Below, piece after piece: positions 47,622 to 55,795 of a stretch of 64,000 bases of DNA. This DNA comes from Novosphingobium barchaimii LL02. Lineage in GTDB: Bacteria; Pseudomonadota; Alphaproteobacteria; Sphingomonadales; Sphingomonadaceae. The notes beneath the pieces were generated by a model. The model was not told where the DNA came from, searched no databases, and worked only from the letters and a program-made list of their open reading frames with translations. The position numbers and the translations under genes were made by a program. The stretch is from the NCBI RefSeq assembly GCF_001046635.1, contig NZ_KQ130456.1, positions 158,013 to 222,012 on the forward strand, given 5' to 3'. Every line of letters starts with the position of its first letter. Positions within the stretch are counted from its first letter, which is position 1.

Positions 47622-48088
47622 TGGCCACCCGTCTCATGCTTGTAGGCGAACTGGGCGACGCGGTGGGGCTGGCGACCGAGATGGTCCGCGGGTCCGCCGC
47701 CCGTATCGGTGTGGAGACGGCAGGCCCCGCAGCCCTCGAAGCATGGGCCGAGCCGGGCGAGCAGCCGGACGGCGATGTCGTGGTGGTGGACCTTGCGGTG
47801 AACCTCAAGGACGTGCTGGCCCGGCTGCGCGGCGACCGGCGCGATCTGCAATCGGTGCCCGCCTCTGTATCCGGGCTGGTTGGGCAGAACATTGCCGATG
47901 TCGAGCGTGAACTGATCCTGCAGACCCTGCGCCACTGCGGCGGCAACCGCAGCGCGGCGGCGGTGATGCTGGGCATTTCGGTACGGACCATGCGCAACAA
48001 GCTGCGCAGCTTCCTGGCGGACGGGATGGCGGTGACGCCCTCGCTGGCAGGCGGCGCGGTGCGCCACGAAATCGCAGCCGGGGCGTGA
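47618..48088 (+). CDS. Truncated FlbD/NtrC-like regulator: Fis HTH without AAA+ domain
   Basis: This 156-residue protein has a degenerate receiver-like N-terminus (residues about 5-75, with VVVVDLAVN in the place of the phospho-acceptor strand). The C-terminal Fis-type HTH has VERELILQTLRHCGGNRSAA and AVMLGISVRTMRNKLRSFL (about 95-135), typical of FlbD and NtrC proteins. There is no sigma54-interacting AAA+ module, so it cannot activate sigma54 itself. Its ATG overlaps the fliN stop. It may repress, or work with other factors in this locus. Confidence 0.75.
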   Translation: MMATRLMLVGELGDAVGLATEMVRGSAARIGVETAGPAALEAWAEPGEQPDGDVVVVDLAVNLKDVLARLRGDRRDLQSVPASVSGLVGQNIADVERELILQTLRHCGGNRSAAAVMLGISVRTMRNKLRSFLADGMAVTPSLAGGAVRHEIAAGA

Positions 48089-48108
48089 TGCGCTTCGTGC
48101 CACGCGCA

Positions 48109-48216
48109 GGGGGCTTCGACAGGCTCAGCTTGAGCGGCATGGAGGGGTTACCTCGCTTCCAAAAAAGCGAAAAGTTACCTCTCGTCCCGCTCAGGCTTAG
48201 CCTGTCGAAGCCCCCC
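48109..48216. repeat. REP-like inverted repeat between the FlbD-like gene and flhA
   Basis: A 29-base left arm (48109-48137) beginning GGGGGCTTCGACAGGCT pairs with a right arm (48187-48216) with two mismatches, around a 49-base loop containing a small CGCTT/AAGCG hairpin. The arms look like the GGCTTCGACAGGCTCAGC family of intergenic repeats common in sphingomonads (recalled, not searched). It could fold in transcripts. Confidence 0.7.
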
Positions 48217-48240
48217 GCCCACATAGCCGCGCCCTAACCC

Positions 48241-50352
48241 ATGGCCTCCACTCCGAACACACCGCTTTCCGGCAGGATCGCTCCGATCCTCGCCCGGCTG
48301 GGTCCGGGGCGCGATCTGGCGCTGGCGCTGGGCGTCGGCGCGATCATCGCGATGCTTATCCTGCCGATGCCGGGCTGGCTGCTCGACATGGGGCTGGCGC
48401 TGTCGATCACCGCCTCGGTGCTGATCCTGATGACGGCGCTGTTCATCGAAAAGCCGCTCCAGCTATCCAGCTTCCCGACGATCCTGCTGATCGTGACGAT
48501 GCTGCGCCTTGGCCTGAACCTCGCCTCCACCCGCCTGATCCTGGGCCATGGGCACGAGGGGCATCAAGCGGCGGGCGGCGTCATCGCGGCCTTCGGCGAA
48601 TTCCTGATGGGCGGCGAGACGGTCATTGGCCTGACTATCTTCGCGATCCTGATCGTCATCAACTTCGTGGTCATCACCAAGGGCGCAGGCCGCATCGCCG
48701 AAGTGGCGGCGCGTTTCAGCCTCGATGCCATGCCGGGCAAGCAGATGGCGATCGACGCCGACCTCAACGCCGGCACCATCACCGAAGTGCAGGCCCGCGA
48801 ACGCCGAGCCGAGATCGAGGCCGAAAGCGGCTTCTACGGCGCGATGGACGGCGCATCCAAGTTCGTGAAGGGCGATGCCGTGGCGGCGCTGCTCATTACC
48901 GCGATCAACATCGTGGTCGGCCTGATCGTGGGCGTGGCGATCCACGGCGTACCGTTCGGAGAAGCCTTCCACACATATACCCTGCTCACCGTGGGCGACG
49001 GGCTGGTCAGCCAGATCCCGGCGCTGATCGTCTCGACGGCGGCGGGCCTGCTGGTGTCCAAGGGCGGCGTCGTCGGCAAGACCGGCGCGGCGCTGGGCGA
49101 TCAGCTGGGCCGCTATCCCAAGGCGTTCGGCATTGCGGGCGCGCTGATGGGCGCGCTGGCGCTGGTGCCGGGCCTGCCGTTCCTGCCCTTCGCGGTGTTC
49201 GGCGGCCTGTGCGGATGGCTTGCCTGGACGATGACCAAACGCGCCGAAGGCGAAGCCGCCGCCGCGCGGGTGGAACATGCGGCCGAACAGGCCCGCCAGT
49301 CCGCCGCGCAGGCAGAGGAGCCGATCTCGCGCACGCTGGCGATCGACGCCCTGCGCATCGAGCTGGGCTACGGCCTGCTCCCCCTCATCAACGACGCAGT
49401 GGCCGAGCCGCGCCTCGACGATCAGGTGCGCGCGCTGCGCCGCCAGATGGCGATCGACTACGGCTTCGTCCTGCCTTCGGTGCGCATCCTCGACAACATG
49501 GCGCTGCAGGCCAACGAATACGTGGTCTACGTCAAGGAAACCGAGATCGCGCGGGGCGAGCTGCGCATCGGCAAGCTGCTGGTCATCAATGCCGGCGGCG
49601 GCGACACCGGCCTGCGCGGCGAGGCCACCAAGGAGCCGGTGTTCCAGCTGCCCGCCCTGTGGATCGAACGCGAGATGCGGCAGGAGGCGGGTTTCCGGGG
49701 CCTTACCGTGGTCGATTGCGGCACCGTGGTGACCACCCACCTGACCGAAATCGTCAAGGACAACATCGCCGACCTGCTCTCCTACACAGAGACGCAGAAG
49801 CTGCTGGACGAGGTCCACAAGGAATCCGCCAAGCTGATCGCCGAGCTGGTCCCCTCGCGCATCTCGATTTCCGGCGTTCAGCGGGTCCTGCAGAATTTGC
49901 TCGGCGAGGGCATCTCGATCCGCGACCTGCCCACCATCCTTGAAGGCATCGCCGAGGCCTGCGCGGTGACCTCCAACCTCACCCAGGTGAGCGAGCATGT
50001 CCGCGCGCGCCTTGCCCGGCAGATTTCGGCGCAGCACACACTGGACGGGACCATCCCGATCGTTTCGCTGGGCGCGGTGTGGGACGAGGCTTTCGGCGAG
50101 GCGATCATCGGCCAGGGTGATGATCGGCATCTGGCAATGGCTCCCTCGCAGCTTCAGGCCTTCATCGCCGCCGTGCGCGAGACTTACGACCGCCTCGCCG
50201 GGCAGGGCGAGATTCCGTGCCTCCTGACCAGCCCGGGCCTGCGTCCCTTCGTGCGCTCGATCATCGAGCGGGTGCGGCCGGCCACGGTCGTCCTCTCGCA
50301 GAACGAGATTCACCCGCGCGCGCGACTGCGCAGCCTTGGTGCCATCAACTGA
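48241..50352 (+). CDS. flhA: Flagellar export gate protein FlhA
   Basis: FlhA is the largest export gate subunit, coupling ion flow to export and docking chaperone-substrate complexes. The 703-residue protein has about eight membrane helices in its N-terminal half, with the family's KGAGRIAEVAARFSLDAMPG, KQMAIDADLNAGTITEVQA and FVKGDAVAALLITAIN. The cytoplasmic half shows IDYGFVLPSVRILDNMALQ and LLGEGISIRDLPTILEGIAE. No SD sequence is evident before the ATG. flhF and flhG, often downstream, are absent. Confidence 0.97.
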   Translation: MASTPNTPLSGRIAPILARLGPGRDLALALGVGAIIAMLILPMPGWLLDMGLALSITASVLILMTALFIEKPLQLSSFPTILLIVTMLRLGLNLASTRLILGHGHEGHQAAGGVIAAFGEFLMGGETVIGLTIFAILIVINFVVITKGAGRIAEVAARFSLDAMPGKQMAIDADLNAGTITEVQARERRAEIEAESGFYGAMDGASKFVKGDAVAALLITAINIVVGLIVGVAIHGVPFGEAFHTYTLLTVGDGLVSQIPALIVSTAAGLLVSKGGVVGKTGAALGDQLGRYPKAFGIAGALMGALALVPGLPFLPFAVFGGLCGWLAWTMTKRAEGEAAAARVEHAAEQARQSAAQAEEPISRTLAIDALRIELGYGLLPLINDAVAEPRLDDQVRALRRQMAIDYGFVLPSVRILDNMALQANEYVVYVKETEIARGELRIGKLLVINAGGGDTGLRGEATKEPVFQLPALWIEREMRQEAGFRGLTVVDCGTVVTTHLTEIVKDNIADLLSYTETQKLLDEVHKESAKLIAELVPSRISISGVQRVLQNLLGEGISIRDLPTILEGIAEACAVTSNLTQVSEHVRARLARQISAQHTLDGTIPIVSLGAVWDEAFGEAIIGQGDDRHLAMAPSQLQAFIAAVRETYDRLAGQGEIPCLLTSPGLRPFVRSIIERVRPATVVLSQNEIHPRARLRSLGAIN

Positions 50353-50449
50353 CCGGGCCCCCGAGCCCCGCTGACGAGGACCGAGGCAGAATGCCGGATT
50401 CTCGACCGGCAAGGTTGGCCCGCGCGACCGCATCAAGCCCGATCGCTCT

Positions 50450-51748
50450 ATGATAGACTTGATGGCTGTTCCCGCGATGCCCCTTTCCCCGATCAAGACG
50501 CCCAAGGTAGCCGAGGCGGTGCCCCCCCGCGCGGCAACTGGCGGTGAAGGGTCAGCGCAGGGCTCTTTCGGCGCCGCGCTGGAAAATGCCGACAAGGCCG
50601 CCATGCAGACGGCTGCCCTTGGCCAAGCCCCCGCGGCCACGCCTGCACTAAAGCCGGCGCCCGCAAAAGATGCTGCACTTCCCATACCGGCTGAAGACGT
50701 GGCTATGCCCGGCAACCCCGCGCCTGCGCTGCCTGAGCCCAAGCCCGAGGCGACGACAAACACCGATCCGGCCGCTTTGGTGCCGGCTCCACCCACCCCC
50801 GCCGACGGTGCAGAGGTGGAGGCGGCGGCAAAGCCGCAACCTCAGCTTCAGCTCCCACAAGCTGCGGCAGAGATTGCTGTTACCGCGCCGAAAGCTCCCG
50901 TAGCCGCCCCCCCCGAGGCCACGGCCGACGGCAAGACGCAGGAGCCCCGCCGCACGAAGCATGAGGATGGCCACATCCTCCCGTCGGTGCCGACAGGGCT
51001 TCAGGACATGGCGCAGCCGGTGATCACAGCGGCAGTTCCGCCGCAGCCGGTAGTTACTCCGGCTTTGATGCCGGTCGCAGCTGAAGTCGTTTCGTTCGTC
51101 GCCGCCGCACCGCATGAAACTGCGTCCAAGCCGGTCGACCATACGGGACCGGATCAAGTTGCGCGGCCCAATGGCGAGGCTCCTGCCCCCGAGACGCGCG
51201 TCTCCGCCCCACTTTTTTCCCAGACGCTGGAAACCGCGAACGCCCGCCCTGCCGCGCTGCCTTACGCGCCGGCGCAGGCCGAGACGAGCAGCACTACCGT
51301 GGCCCTGCGCGAAGGGCGCTTCGGCGCGGACGTGGGGGTCAGCATCGCCCGGGCTCTCGGCGGCGGGCAGAATGGCGAAGGCCGCGACCTGCTGATCCGC
51401 ATCGACCCGCGACACATGGGCCGCATCGACGTGCGGATGTCGTTCGACCACGACGGCGTCTTGCGGGCGGTGGTCTCGGCCGACAGTCCCGCAGCGCTCG
51501 ATATGCTACGCCGCGAAAGTGCCGACCTTAGCCGCGCGCTGACCGATGCCGGGGTGCGGTCGGACCCGCAATCGCTGCGCTTCGACAGCAGCGCGGGCGG
51601 CAGTGCAGGCGGCCAGTCCCGGCAGGGCCAGCGCACGCAGGCGCAGGGACCAGATTATCGCGGCGGCTTCGATTTGGCCGGTAGCGGCGACGATATTCCC
51701 ATCCACAGGTCGCTGCGGGGCAGCGGCCATGTCGATCTCATGGCATAA
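50450..51748 (+). CDS. fliK: Flagellar hook-length control protein FliK
   Basis: FliK measures hook length and triggers the FlhB switch. The 432-residue protein is Pro/Ala/Glu-rich and low in order through about residue 270. Then comes the conserved C-terminal domain, with GEGRDLLIRIDPRHMGRIDV, DGVLRAVVSADSPAALDMLR and RESADLSRALTDAGVR. The conserved core is RIDPRHMGRIDV. It is followed by flgD after 12 nt, a normal arrangement. Confidence 0.93.
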   Translation: MIDLMAVPAMPLSPIKTPKVAEAVPPRAATGGEGSAQGSFGAALENADKAAMQTAALGQAPAATPALKPAPAKDAALPIPAEDVAMPGNPAPALPEPKPEATTNTDPAALVPAPPTPADGAEVEAAAKPQPQLQLPQAAAEIAVTAPKAPVAAPPEATADGKTQEPRRTKHEDGHILPSVPTGLQDMAQPVITAAVPPQPVVTPALMPVAAEVVSFVAAAPHETASKPVDHTGPDQVARPNGEAPAPETRVSAPLFSQTLETANARPAALPYAPAQAETSSTTVALREGRFGADVGVSIARALGGGQNGEGRDLLIRIDPRHMGRIDVRMSFDHDGVLRAVVSADSPAALDMLRRESADLSRALTDAGVRSDPQSLRFDSSAGGSAGGQSRQGQRTQAQGPDYRGGFDLAGSGDDIPIHRSLRGSGHVDLMA

Positions 51749-51760
51749 GGCAGCGCGAAC

Positions 51761-52435
51761 ATGACGACGGTTACCGACACCGCCTCGACCAAAAGCACGA
51801 CGAGCGCCACCACTGCCGCGTCGACGTCGGGCCTGCTGACGGACTACAACCTGTTCCTCAAGCTGCTGACCACGCAGATGACGAACCAGGACCCGCTCGA
51901 TCCGATGGACACCTCGGAATATACCGCGCAGCTGGTGCAGTATTCGCAGGTGGAACAGTCGATCCAGCAGACCGGCGCGCTCGGAAATATCCTCAGCCAG
52001 CTGCTCTCGCAGCAGATGGCGCAGGCATCGAGCTACATCGGCCGCGAGGCACGCTTCGATTCGCCCGTGGCAGGTCTGGATACCAATAGCCCGGCCCGCT
52101 GGACCTATTACGTCGATGGCACGCCCGGCACGATCACCGCGACCATCAAGGATTCGCTGGGCGCCACCGTGGCCACGGTCAACCTCGATCCTGAAGCTCA
52201 GGGCTCCTACGAATGGGATGGCACCAAGACGGATGGCAGCAAGGCAGCGGCGGGCGCCTATACCCTGTCGGTCGACGCGAAGGATGCGAGCGGGTCGAGC
52301 CTGGGCACAACCATCAATTCGATCGGTGTGGTGAACGACGTGGTGACAGATGGCACCGACATCATGCTGGGTGTGAACGGCATCCGTCTGTCCGCTGCCG
52401 GGCTTGTCGCGCTGGCCGCCCCTACGGCGGACTGA
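51761..52435 (+). CDS. flgD: Hook cap protein FlgD
   Basis: FlgD is the cap scaffold for hook assembly. The 224-residue protein has the family's N-terminal block FLKLLTTQMTNQDPLDPMDT then SEYTAQLVQYSQVEQ. A C-terminal FLG domain follows, with GSYEWDGTKTDGSKAAAGAY and the last strand region GVNGIRLSAAGL. It lies downstream of fliK in the same operon and is the last flagellar gene on this side. Confidence 0.95.
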   Translation: MTTVTDTASTKSTTSATTAASTSGLLTDYNLFLKLLTTQMTNQDPLDPMDTSEYTAQLVQYSQVEQSIQQTGALGNILSQLLSQQMAQASSYIGREARFDSPVAGLDTNSPARWTYYVDGTPGTITATIKDSLGATVATVNLDPEAQGSYEWDGTKTDGSKAAAGAYTLSVDAKDASGSSLGTTINSIGVVNDVVTDGTDIMLGVNGIRLSAAGLVALAAPTAD

Positions 52436-52465
52436 CCGGAGCGAGCCGGGGCCAGTCCAGGCGGG

Positions 52466-52557
52466 CTATCCCTGGCCAAGCGCTTCGCAAGCTTCGCTGC
52501 TATCCCCGGCCAAGCGCTTCGCAAGCTTCGCTGCTATCCCCGGCCAAGCGCGTCGCT
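52466..52557 (+). repeat. 34-bp tandem repeat after flgD
   Basis: CTATCC..GGCCAAGCGCTTCGC units recur at 52466-52499, 52500-52533 and, partially, 52534-52557 with one or two differences. The core contains AAGCGCTT. The array ends within the 3' end of the next, opposite-strand gene, whose last codons it forms. It is too short, and its arms too uniform, for a CRISPR. Confidence 0.7.
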
Positions 52558-52878
52558 GGCTTCGCGATCGGCCTGTGCGCCGTCCTGCGCCGACCGGACC
52601 GGCTGCAGCGCGGTATCCAGCCTGGTGCAACCGGGCAGGCGCTCAGGCAGGGCCAGGACCATCAGGCAGTCAGCAATGGAAGGGTCGCCGGCCGGGCCGA
52701 TCAGGTCCTCGACCTCGTCCTGGCTCAGGTCCGACTGGCTAAGGCAGCGCAAAGCAGCCGCCTGCCAGAGCTGGGCCGCAGAATCGACCCGCAGCCTGAG
52801 TGAAAACCAGTATTCCTGTTGCGCCCCGGAGGCTTGGACATTCCCGCTGTCCAGGCCCCAATATGATTTTTCCGCCAT
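52534..52878 (-). CDS. Hypothetical protein
   Basis: This 114-residue acidic protein begins MAEKSYWGLDSGNVQASGAQ and has helical, Asp/Glu/Gln-rich segments (LSQSDLSQDEVEDLIGPAGD). A cysteine-containing LPERLPGCTRLD part follows. There is no signal or membrane segment. Its C-terminal codons run into the 34-bp repeat. GAGAG precedes the ATG at 52878 closely. No family was recognised. It converges on flgD. Confidence 0.55.
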   Translation of the reverse strand: MAEKSYWGLDSGNVQASGAQQEYWFSLRLRVDSAAQLWQAAALRCLSQSDLSQDEVEDLIGPAGDPSIADCLMVLALPERLPGCTRLDTALQPVRSAQDGAQADREASDALGRG

Positions 52879-53077
52879 CGCGCTCTCAAAGTACTTCAGA
52901 CCGAATCGCTACAGTCCGTGCCCCCGGACCCGAGAGGTGAAATCGCCCCCGCATCGCCAGACGATGAACCCCAAATTCATCAGTCACGCGACCGTTTCTC
53001 TCTATACGAGCCCCGCGCATAAAAAAGCACGCCCGTGAAACTATGCGTTGATAACAGAAACGTCCGTCGCAGGACCT

Positions 53078-54562
53078 CTACTCCGCCGCTGCCAGCCTGC
53101 GTGCCACCAGCACCATCGCCCAGGTATCGCGCATGCAGTAGGCTTTCAGTGCTTCTTCCAGTGCCCAGCGGCGTTCAGGCGTGGTTGCGGGGTCGATGGC
53201 CTCCAGGAAACTGTCCTGCGCCATGCCGCCGTCCTTCACCTCCAGGCTGGCGTAATCGAGGTCGGCAATCGTCGGCAGCAACGCCTTGATCGACCACGAA
53301 CCGCGCTGGTCGCGGTGATACCAGTGCTTGCGGGCGACCGGCAGCAGATCGACGGTACGCTCGGCCATGGCCAGCAGTTCGGCGCCGTGTACCGGCGCCT
53401 GCCCGGCCAGGGCGCGCAGCACCCCTCGCTCGAACCCGGCATTATAGGCGATCACCGTGGCCCCTGCCGGGATCGCCTGGACCAGCGCCTGCGCACAGGG
53501 CCCGCGCGGATCGGACCCGTCGCATTGCAGGAATTCGTGATGGGTGATGGTGCCGTCACTCTGTTCAAGATGCAGTGAGAACTGGAAGGGGATCTGCTGA
53601 TACGGCCGCACCCCCAGCCAGCGGGGCACGGCGGCCGAGATCGTCTCGAAATCGAGCCAGGCTCGGGGGTATGACCATTCGGCCATGGCCGCGCGCGCGC
53701 CATCGCCGTCGTGGAACGGGATGCCGGTGCGGGTCGCGGCGACGATCATCGCCTCACGCGGCTTGGTCATCGCTGTCTCGTCGAGGTCTAGAAGGTCGGT
53801 CACGCCCTGCCGAGCCCATTTCTTCCAGGCACCGTTTGGAAGCACCGTCACCGGCCACTCCGGCCCCTGCGGCAGGCCGCGCGTACAGTAGGCGGTGAAC
53901 TCGCAGGCGAACGGGTCGGCGCAGTGCGGACCCGGTTCGCGCGCCGGCTCCTCACCAGCGAGCACCGCACGCGCCTGCGCGGCCAGAGCCGGGCGCGCCG
54001 CCGCGATCTTGCGCGCGGGGCCAAGCAGTTCGTCGTCGGCGAACAGGCCCGCATAGTCGCCTTCCCGCTCTAGCACGAAGCCTGTGTCGATGTGCCGCAC
54101 CGCCGCACCGTCGATACGTAGCCCGGCGCCTTCCATGACCCATAGCTGCGTTGCGACATCGCCGAGATGATAATCCTTGGCGCGCGCAGAACTCTTCACT
54201 TCGGCCAGCGTCCAGCCGCAGCCCTCTGCCGTGCGTTCGAGGATGTCGGCGCGGATCAACACACCGCCGTGCTGGAACGTCGCCTCGAACAGCGGGCCGG
54301 GATGCCCTTCCCCGATCAGCCGCGCGGTTTCAGCGAGGGCGGCGGACAAATCAGGCTCTGCCTCGATCATCACGCCGTCGGGATGAAGCGAACAGGCCAC
54401 CTCCCCGACGAAATGTCCGGCATCGAAACGAGCCTTGGCGCCATCGTCGTATTCGGCGACTTCAGGCCGGTGAACGCCCAGCCACAGGCGCTTGGGGCAT
54501 TGTTCGAAGGCGGTGATGCGGGACTTGGAGAGGCCGTGGGAACGGACGGTAGCGCTTGTCAT
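53078..54562 (-). CDS. DUF2779-type protein: Cas4-like nuclease region plus DEDD exonuclease-type domain
   Basis: The 494-residue protein starts with LSKSRITAFEQCPKRLWLGV, a Cas4/PD-(D/E)XK-type N-terminus with a cysteine. It has WTLAEVKSS (E-x-K-like) near residue 115, and three further cysteines near 205-217 (CADPFACEFTAYC) that could hold an iron-sulfur cluster. The C-terminal half contains AWLDFETISAAVPRW, with the DxE of a DEDD/RNase H-like exonuclease, and VIAYNAGFERGVLRALA. This fits DUF2779 proteins. The substrate is unknown. It is divergent from a LysR gene. Confidence 0.78.
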   Translation of the reverse strand: MTSATVRSHGLSKSRITAFEQCPKRLWLGVHRPEVAEYDDGAKARFDAGHFVGEVACSLHPDGVMIEAEPDLSAALAETARLIGEGHPGPLFEATFQHGGVLIRADILERTAEGCGWTLAEVKSSARAKDYHLGDVATQLWVMEGAGLRIDGAAVRHIDTGFVLEREGDYAGLFADDELLGPARKIAAARPALAAQARAVLAGEEPAREPGPHCADPFACEFTAYCTRGLPQGPEWPVTVLPNGAWKKWARQGVTDLLDLDETAMTKPREAMIVAATRTGIPFHDGDGARAAMAEWSYPRAWLDFETISAAVPRWLGVRPYQQIPFQFSLHLEQSDGTITHHEFLQCDGSDPRGPCAQALVQAIPAGATVIAYNAGFERGVLRALAGQAPVHGAELLAMAERTVDLLPVARKHWYHRDQRGSWSIKALLPTIADLDYASLEVKDGGMAQDSFLEAIDPATTPERRWALEEALKAYCMRDTWAMVLVARRLAAAE

Positions 54563-54782
54563 GGTACTTGCCTGAATTGGCGGCGCGTCAATTTCGGTCG
54601 CCCGTGCTTGTGGTCGGCATATCGGCCCAACCCGGTATGGTGCGCAAGCCAAAACCCTCGACGTCTGCTCCGCTGCGAAGCTCTCCGGGGCGATCGTTGC
54701 AAATTGTTGCGCAGACCCGCAGCAGTGGCGGCTTCAGGGATTGATTGCTAATGCGATTTCTTTGCAACAAATCGCTTTGACC

Positions 54783-55694
54783 ATGATCCCCTCGCTCTCC
54801 CCGAACCTGCTGCTGGTGCTTGCCATGCTGCTCAAGACCAGGAGCGTCAGCGGCACGGCAGTGATGCTTGGCCTTAGCCAGCCCAGCATCAGCCGTTCGT
54901 TGGCCCGCCTGCGCGAGGCGCTGGGCGATCCCTTGCTGGTGCGGTCCGGCGCCGGCATGATCCGCACGCACCGCGGCGACGAGCTGGTCGGCAAGCTGGC
55001 GGACTGGGTGGCCGCTACATCCTCGCTGCTGACCGAGCGGACATTCGACCCCGCCGGGGTGGAGCGCCGATTTCGCATCGCCTCGACCGATTTCGGCGTC
55101 ATGTCCGTCCTCCTGCCAGCTCTGCCCACGCTGCGCGAGGCGGCGCCGGGGATCGCCATCGACATCCTGCCGCTCAACCACGCGACCCACCGTTCGCTGG
55201 CAGAGGGCGATATAGACTTCGCCGTCTCGGGCCTGGAACACGATCCCTCGCAGCTTCACCGTCTGCATCTGTTCAGCGATCGTTTCGTGTGCGTGACCGC
55301 GTCCGGCCACCCGCTGGCCAGCACGAGCGAGGAGCCGCTGCCGGTCGTCGAATTTCTTGCCCATCCCCACCTCGGCCTCACCGTCAGCGATGCCGAACTG
55401 GACCGCGTCGCGACTTCGCTGGGGGCAGAAGCGGGCAGCCGGCGGGTCGCAGCCAGCGTGCCTTACTTCACCCTCGCGCCGGACCTGCTGCTTGCGGGCG
55501 ATCTGTTGATGGTGGTCCCCTCGCGTGCGATGCCCCGGTCCGCGCGCATGGGCGAGCTGGCAACCCGGCCAGCGCCCGAGGCACTGGGCGAACTCGACTA
55601 CTGGCTGCTCTGGCACGAGCGCAGCCACCGCGACGCGGCCAGCGCCTGGCTTCGCGACCGTCTGCAACAAGCCTGCCGGGTTCCCGGCGAATAG
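54783..55694 (+). CDS. LysR-type transcriptional regulator
   Basis: The 303-residue protein has the LysR N-terminal HTH (LLLVLAMLLKTRSVSGTAVM, GLSQPSISRSLARLREALGD) and a substrate-binding domain (VERRFRIASTDFGVMSVLLP, GDIDFAVSGLEHDPSQLHRL). The ATG at 54783 (MIPSLSPN) is chosen as the usual start just before the HTH. It is upstream of the TonB-dependent receptor on the same strand, with a 101-nt gap, and may regulate it or itself. Effector unknown. Confidence 0.9.
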   Translation: MIPSLSPNLLLVLAMLLKTRSVSGTAVMLGLSQPSISRSLARLREALGDPLLVRSGAGMIRTHRGDELVGKLADWVAATSSLLTERTFDPAGVERRFRIASTDFGVMSVLLPALPTLREAAPGIAIDILPLNHATHRSLAEGDIDFAVSGLEHDPSQLHRLHLFSDRFVCVTASGHPLASTSEEPLPVVEFLAHPHLGLTVSDAELDRVATSLGAEAGSRRVAASVPYFTLAPDLLLAGDLLMVVPSRAMPRSARMGELATRPAPEALGELDYWLLWHERSHRDAASAWLRDRLQQACRVPGE

Positions 55695-55749
55695 TCGTTA
55701 TCCGATATTGACTGTTGGCCTGCACGGCGCGCGCGGCAAAGGACCTTCT

Positions 55750-55764
55750 TGCAATCCATTTGCA
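55750..55764 (+). promoter_or_regulatory. Fur/Mur-like dyad upstream of the TonB-dependent receptor
   Basis: TGCAATCCATTTGCA has TGCAA and TTGCA arms separated by five bases, the pattern seen in alphaproteobacterial Fur/Mur boxes. It lies 32 nt before the GTG start of the receptor. Iron or manganese control is inferred. Confidence 0.4.
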
Positions 55765-55795
55765 TTAGCATCTCGGAAGATTTCAAGGGGGTATC

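Noticed and set aside
45665-48103. Long minus-strand frame opposite fliF, fliN and the FlbD-like gene
   Set aside because: Antisense shadow of well-supported flagellar genes; no recognisable motif.
48463-50796. Long minus-strand frame opposite flhA and the start of fliK
   Set aside because: Antisense shadow; composition (His, Arg, Asp-rich) is typical of a mirrored GC-rich frame.
6464-52435. Sigma54 -24/-12 promoters (GG-N10-GC) for the flagellar operons
   Set aside because: I did not find a consistent TGGCAC-N5-TTGC at operon starts, and no AAA+ activator is encoded in the window; single GG/GC pairs are too common in GC-rich DNA to count.
52466-52557. CRISPR-like short direct repeats
   Set aside because: The units are contiguous 34-mers with no unique spacers and lie at a coding gene's end; no cas gene (the Cas4-like segment at 53078 belongs to a DUF2779-type protein).
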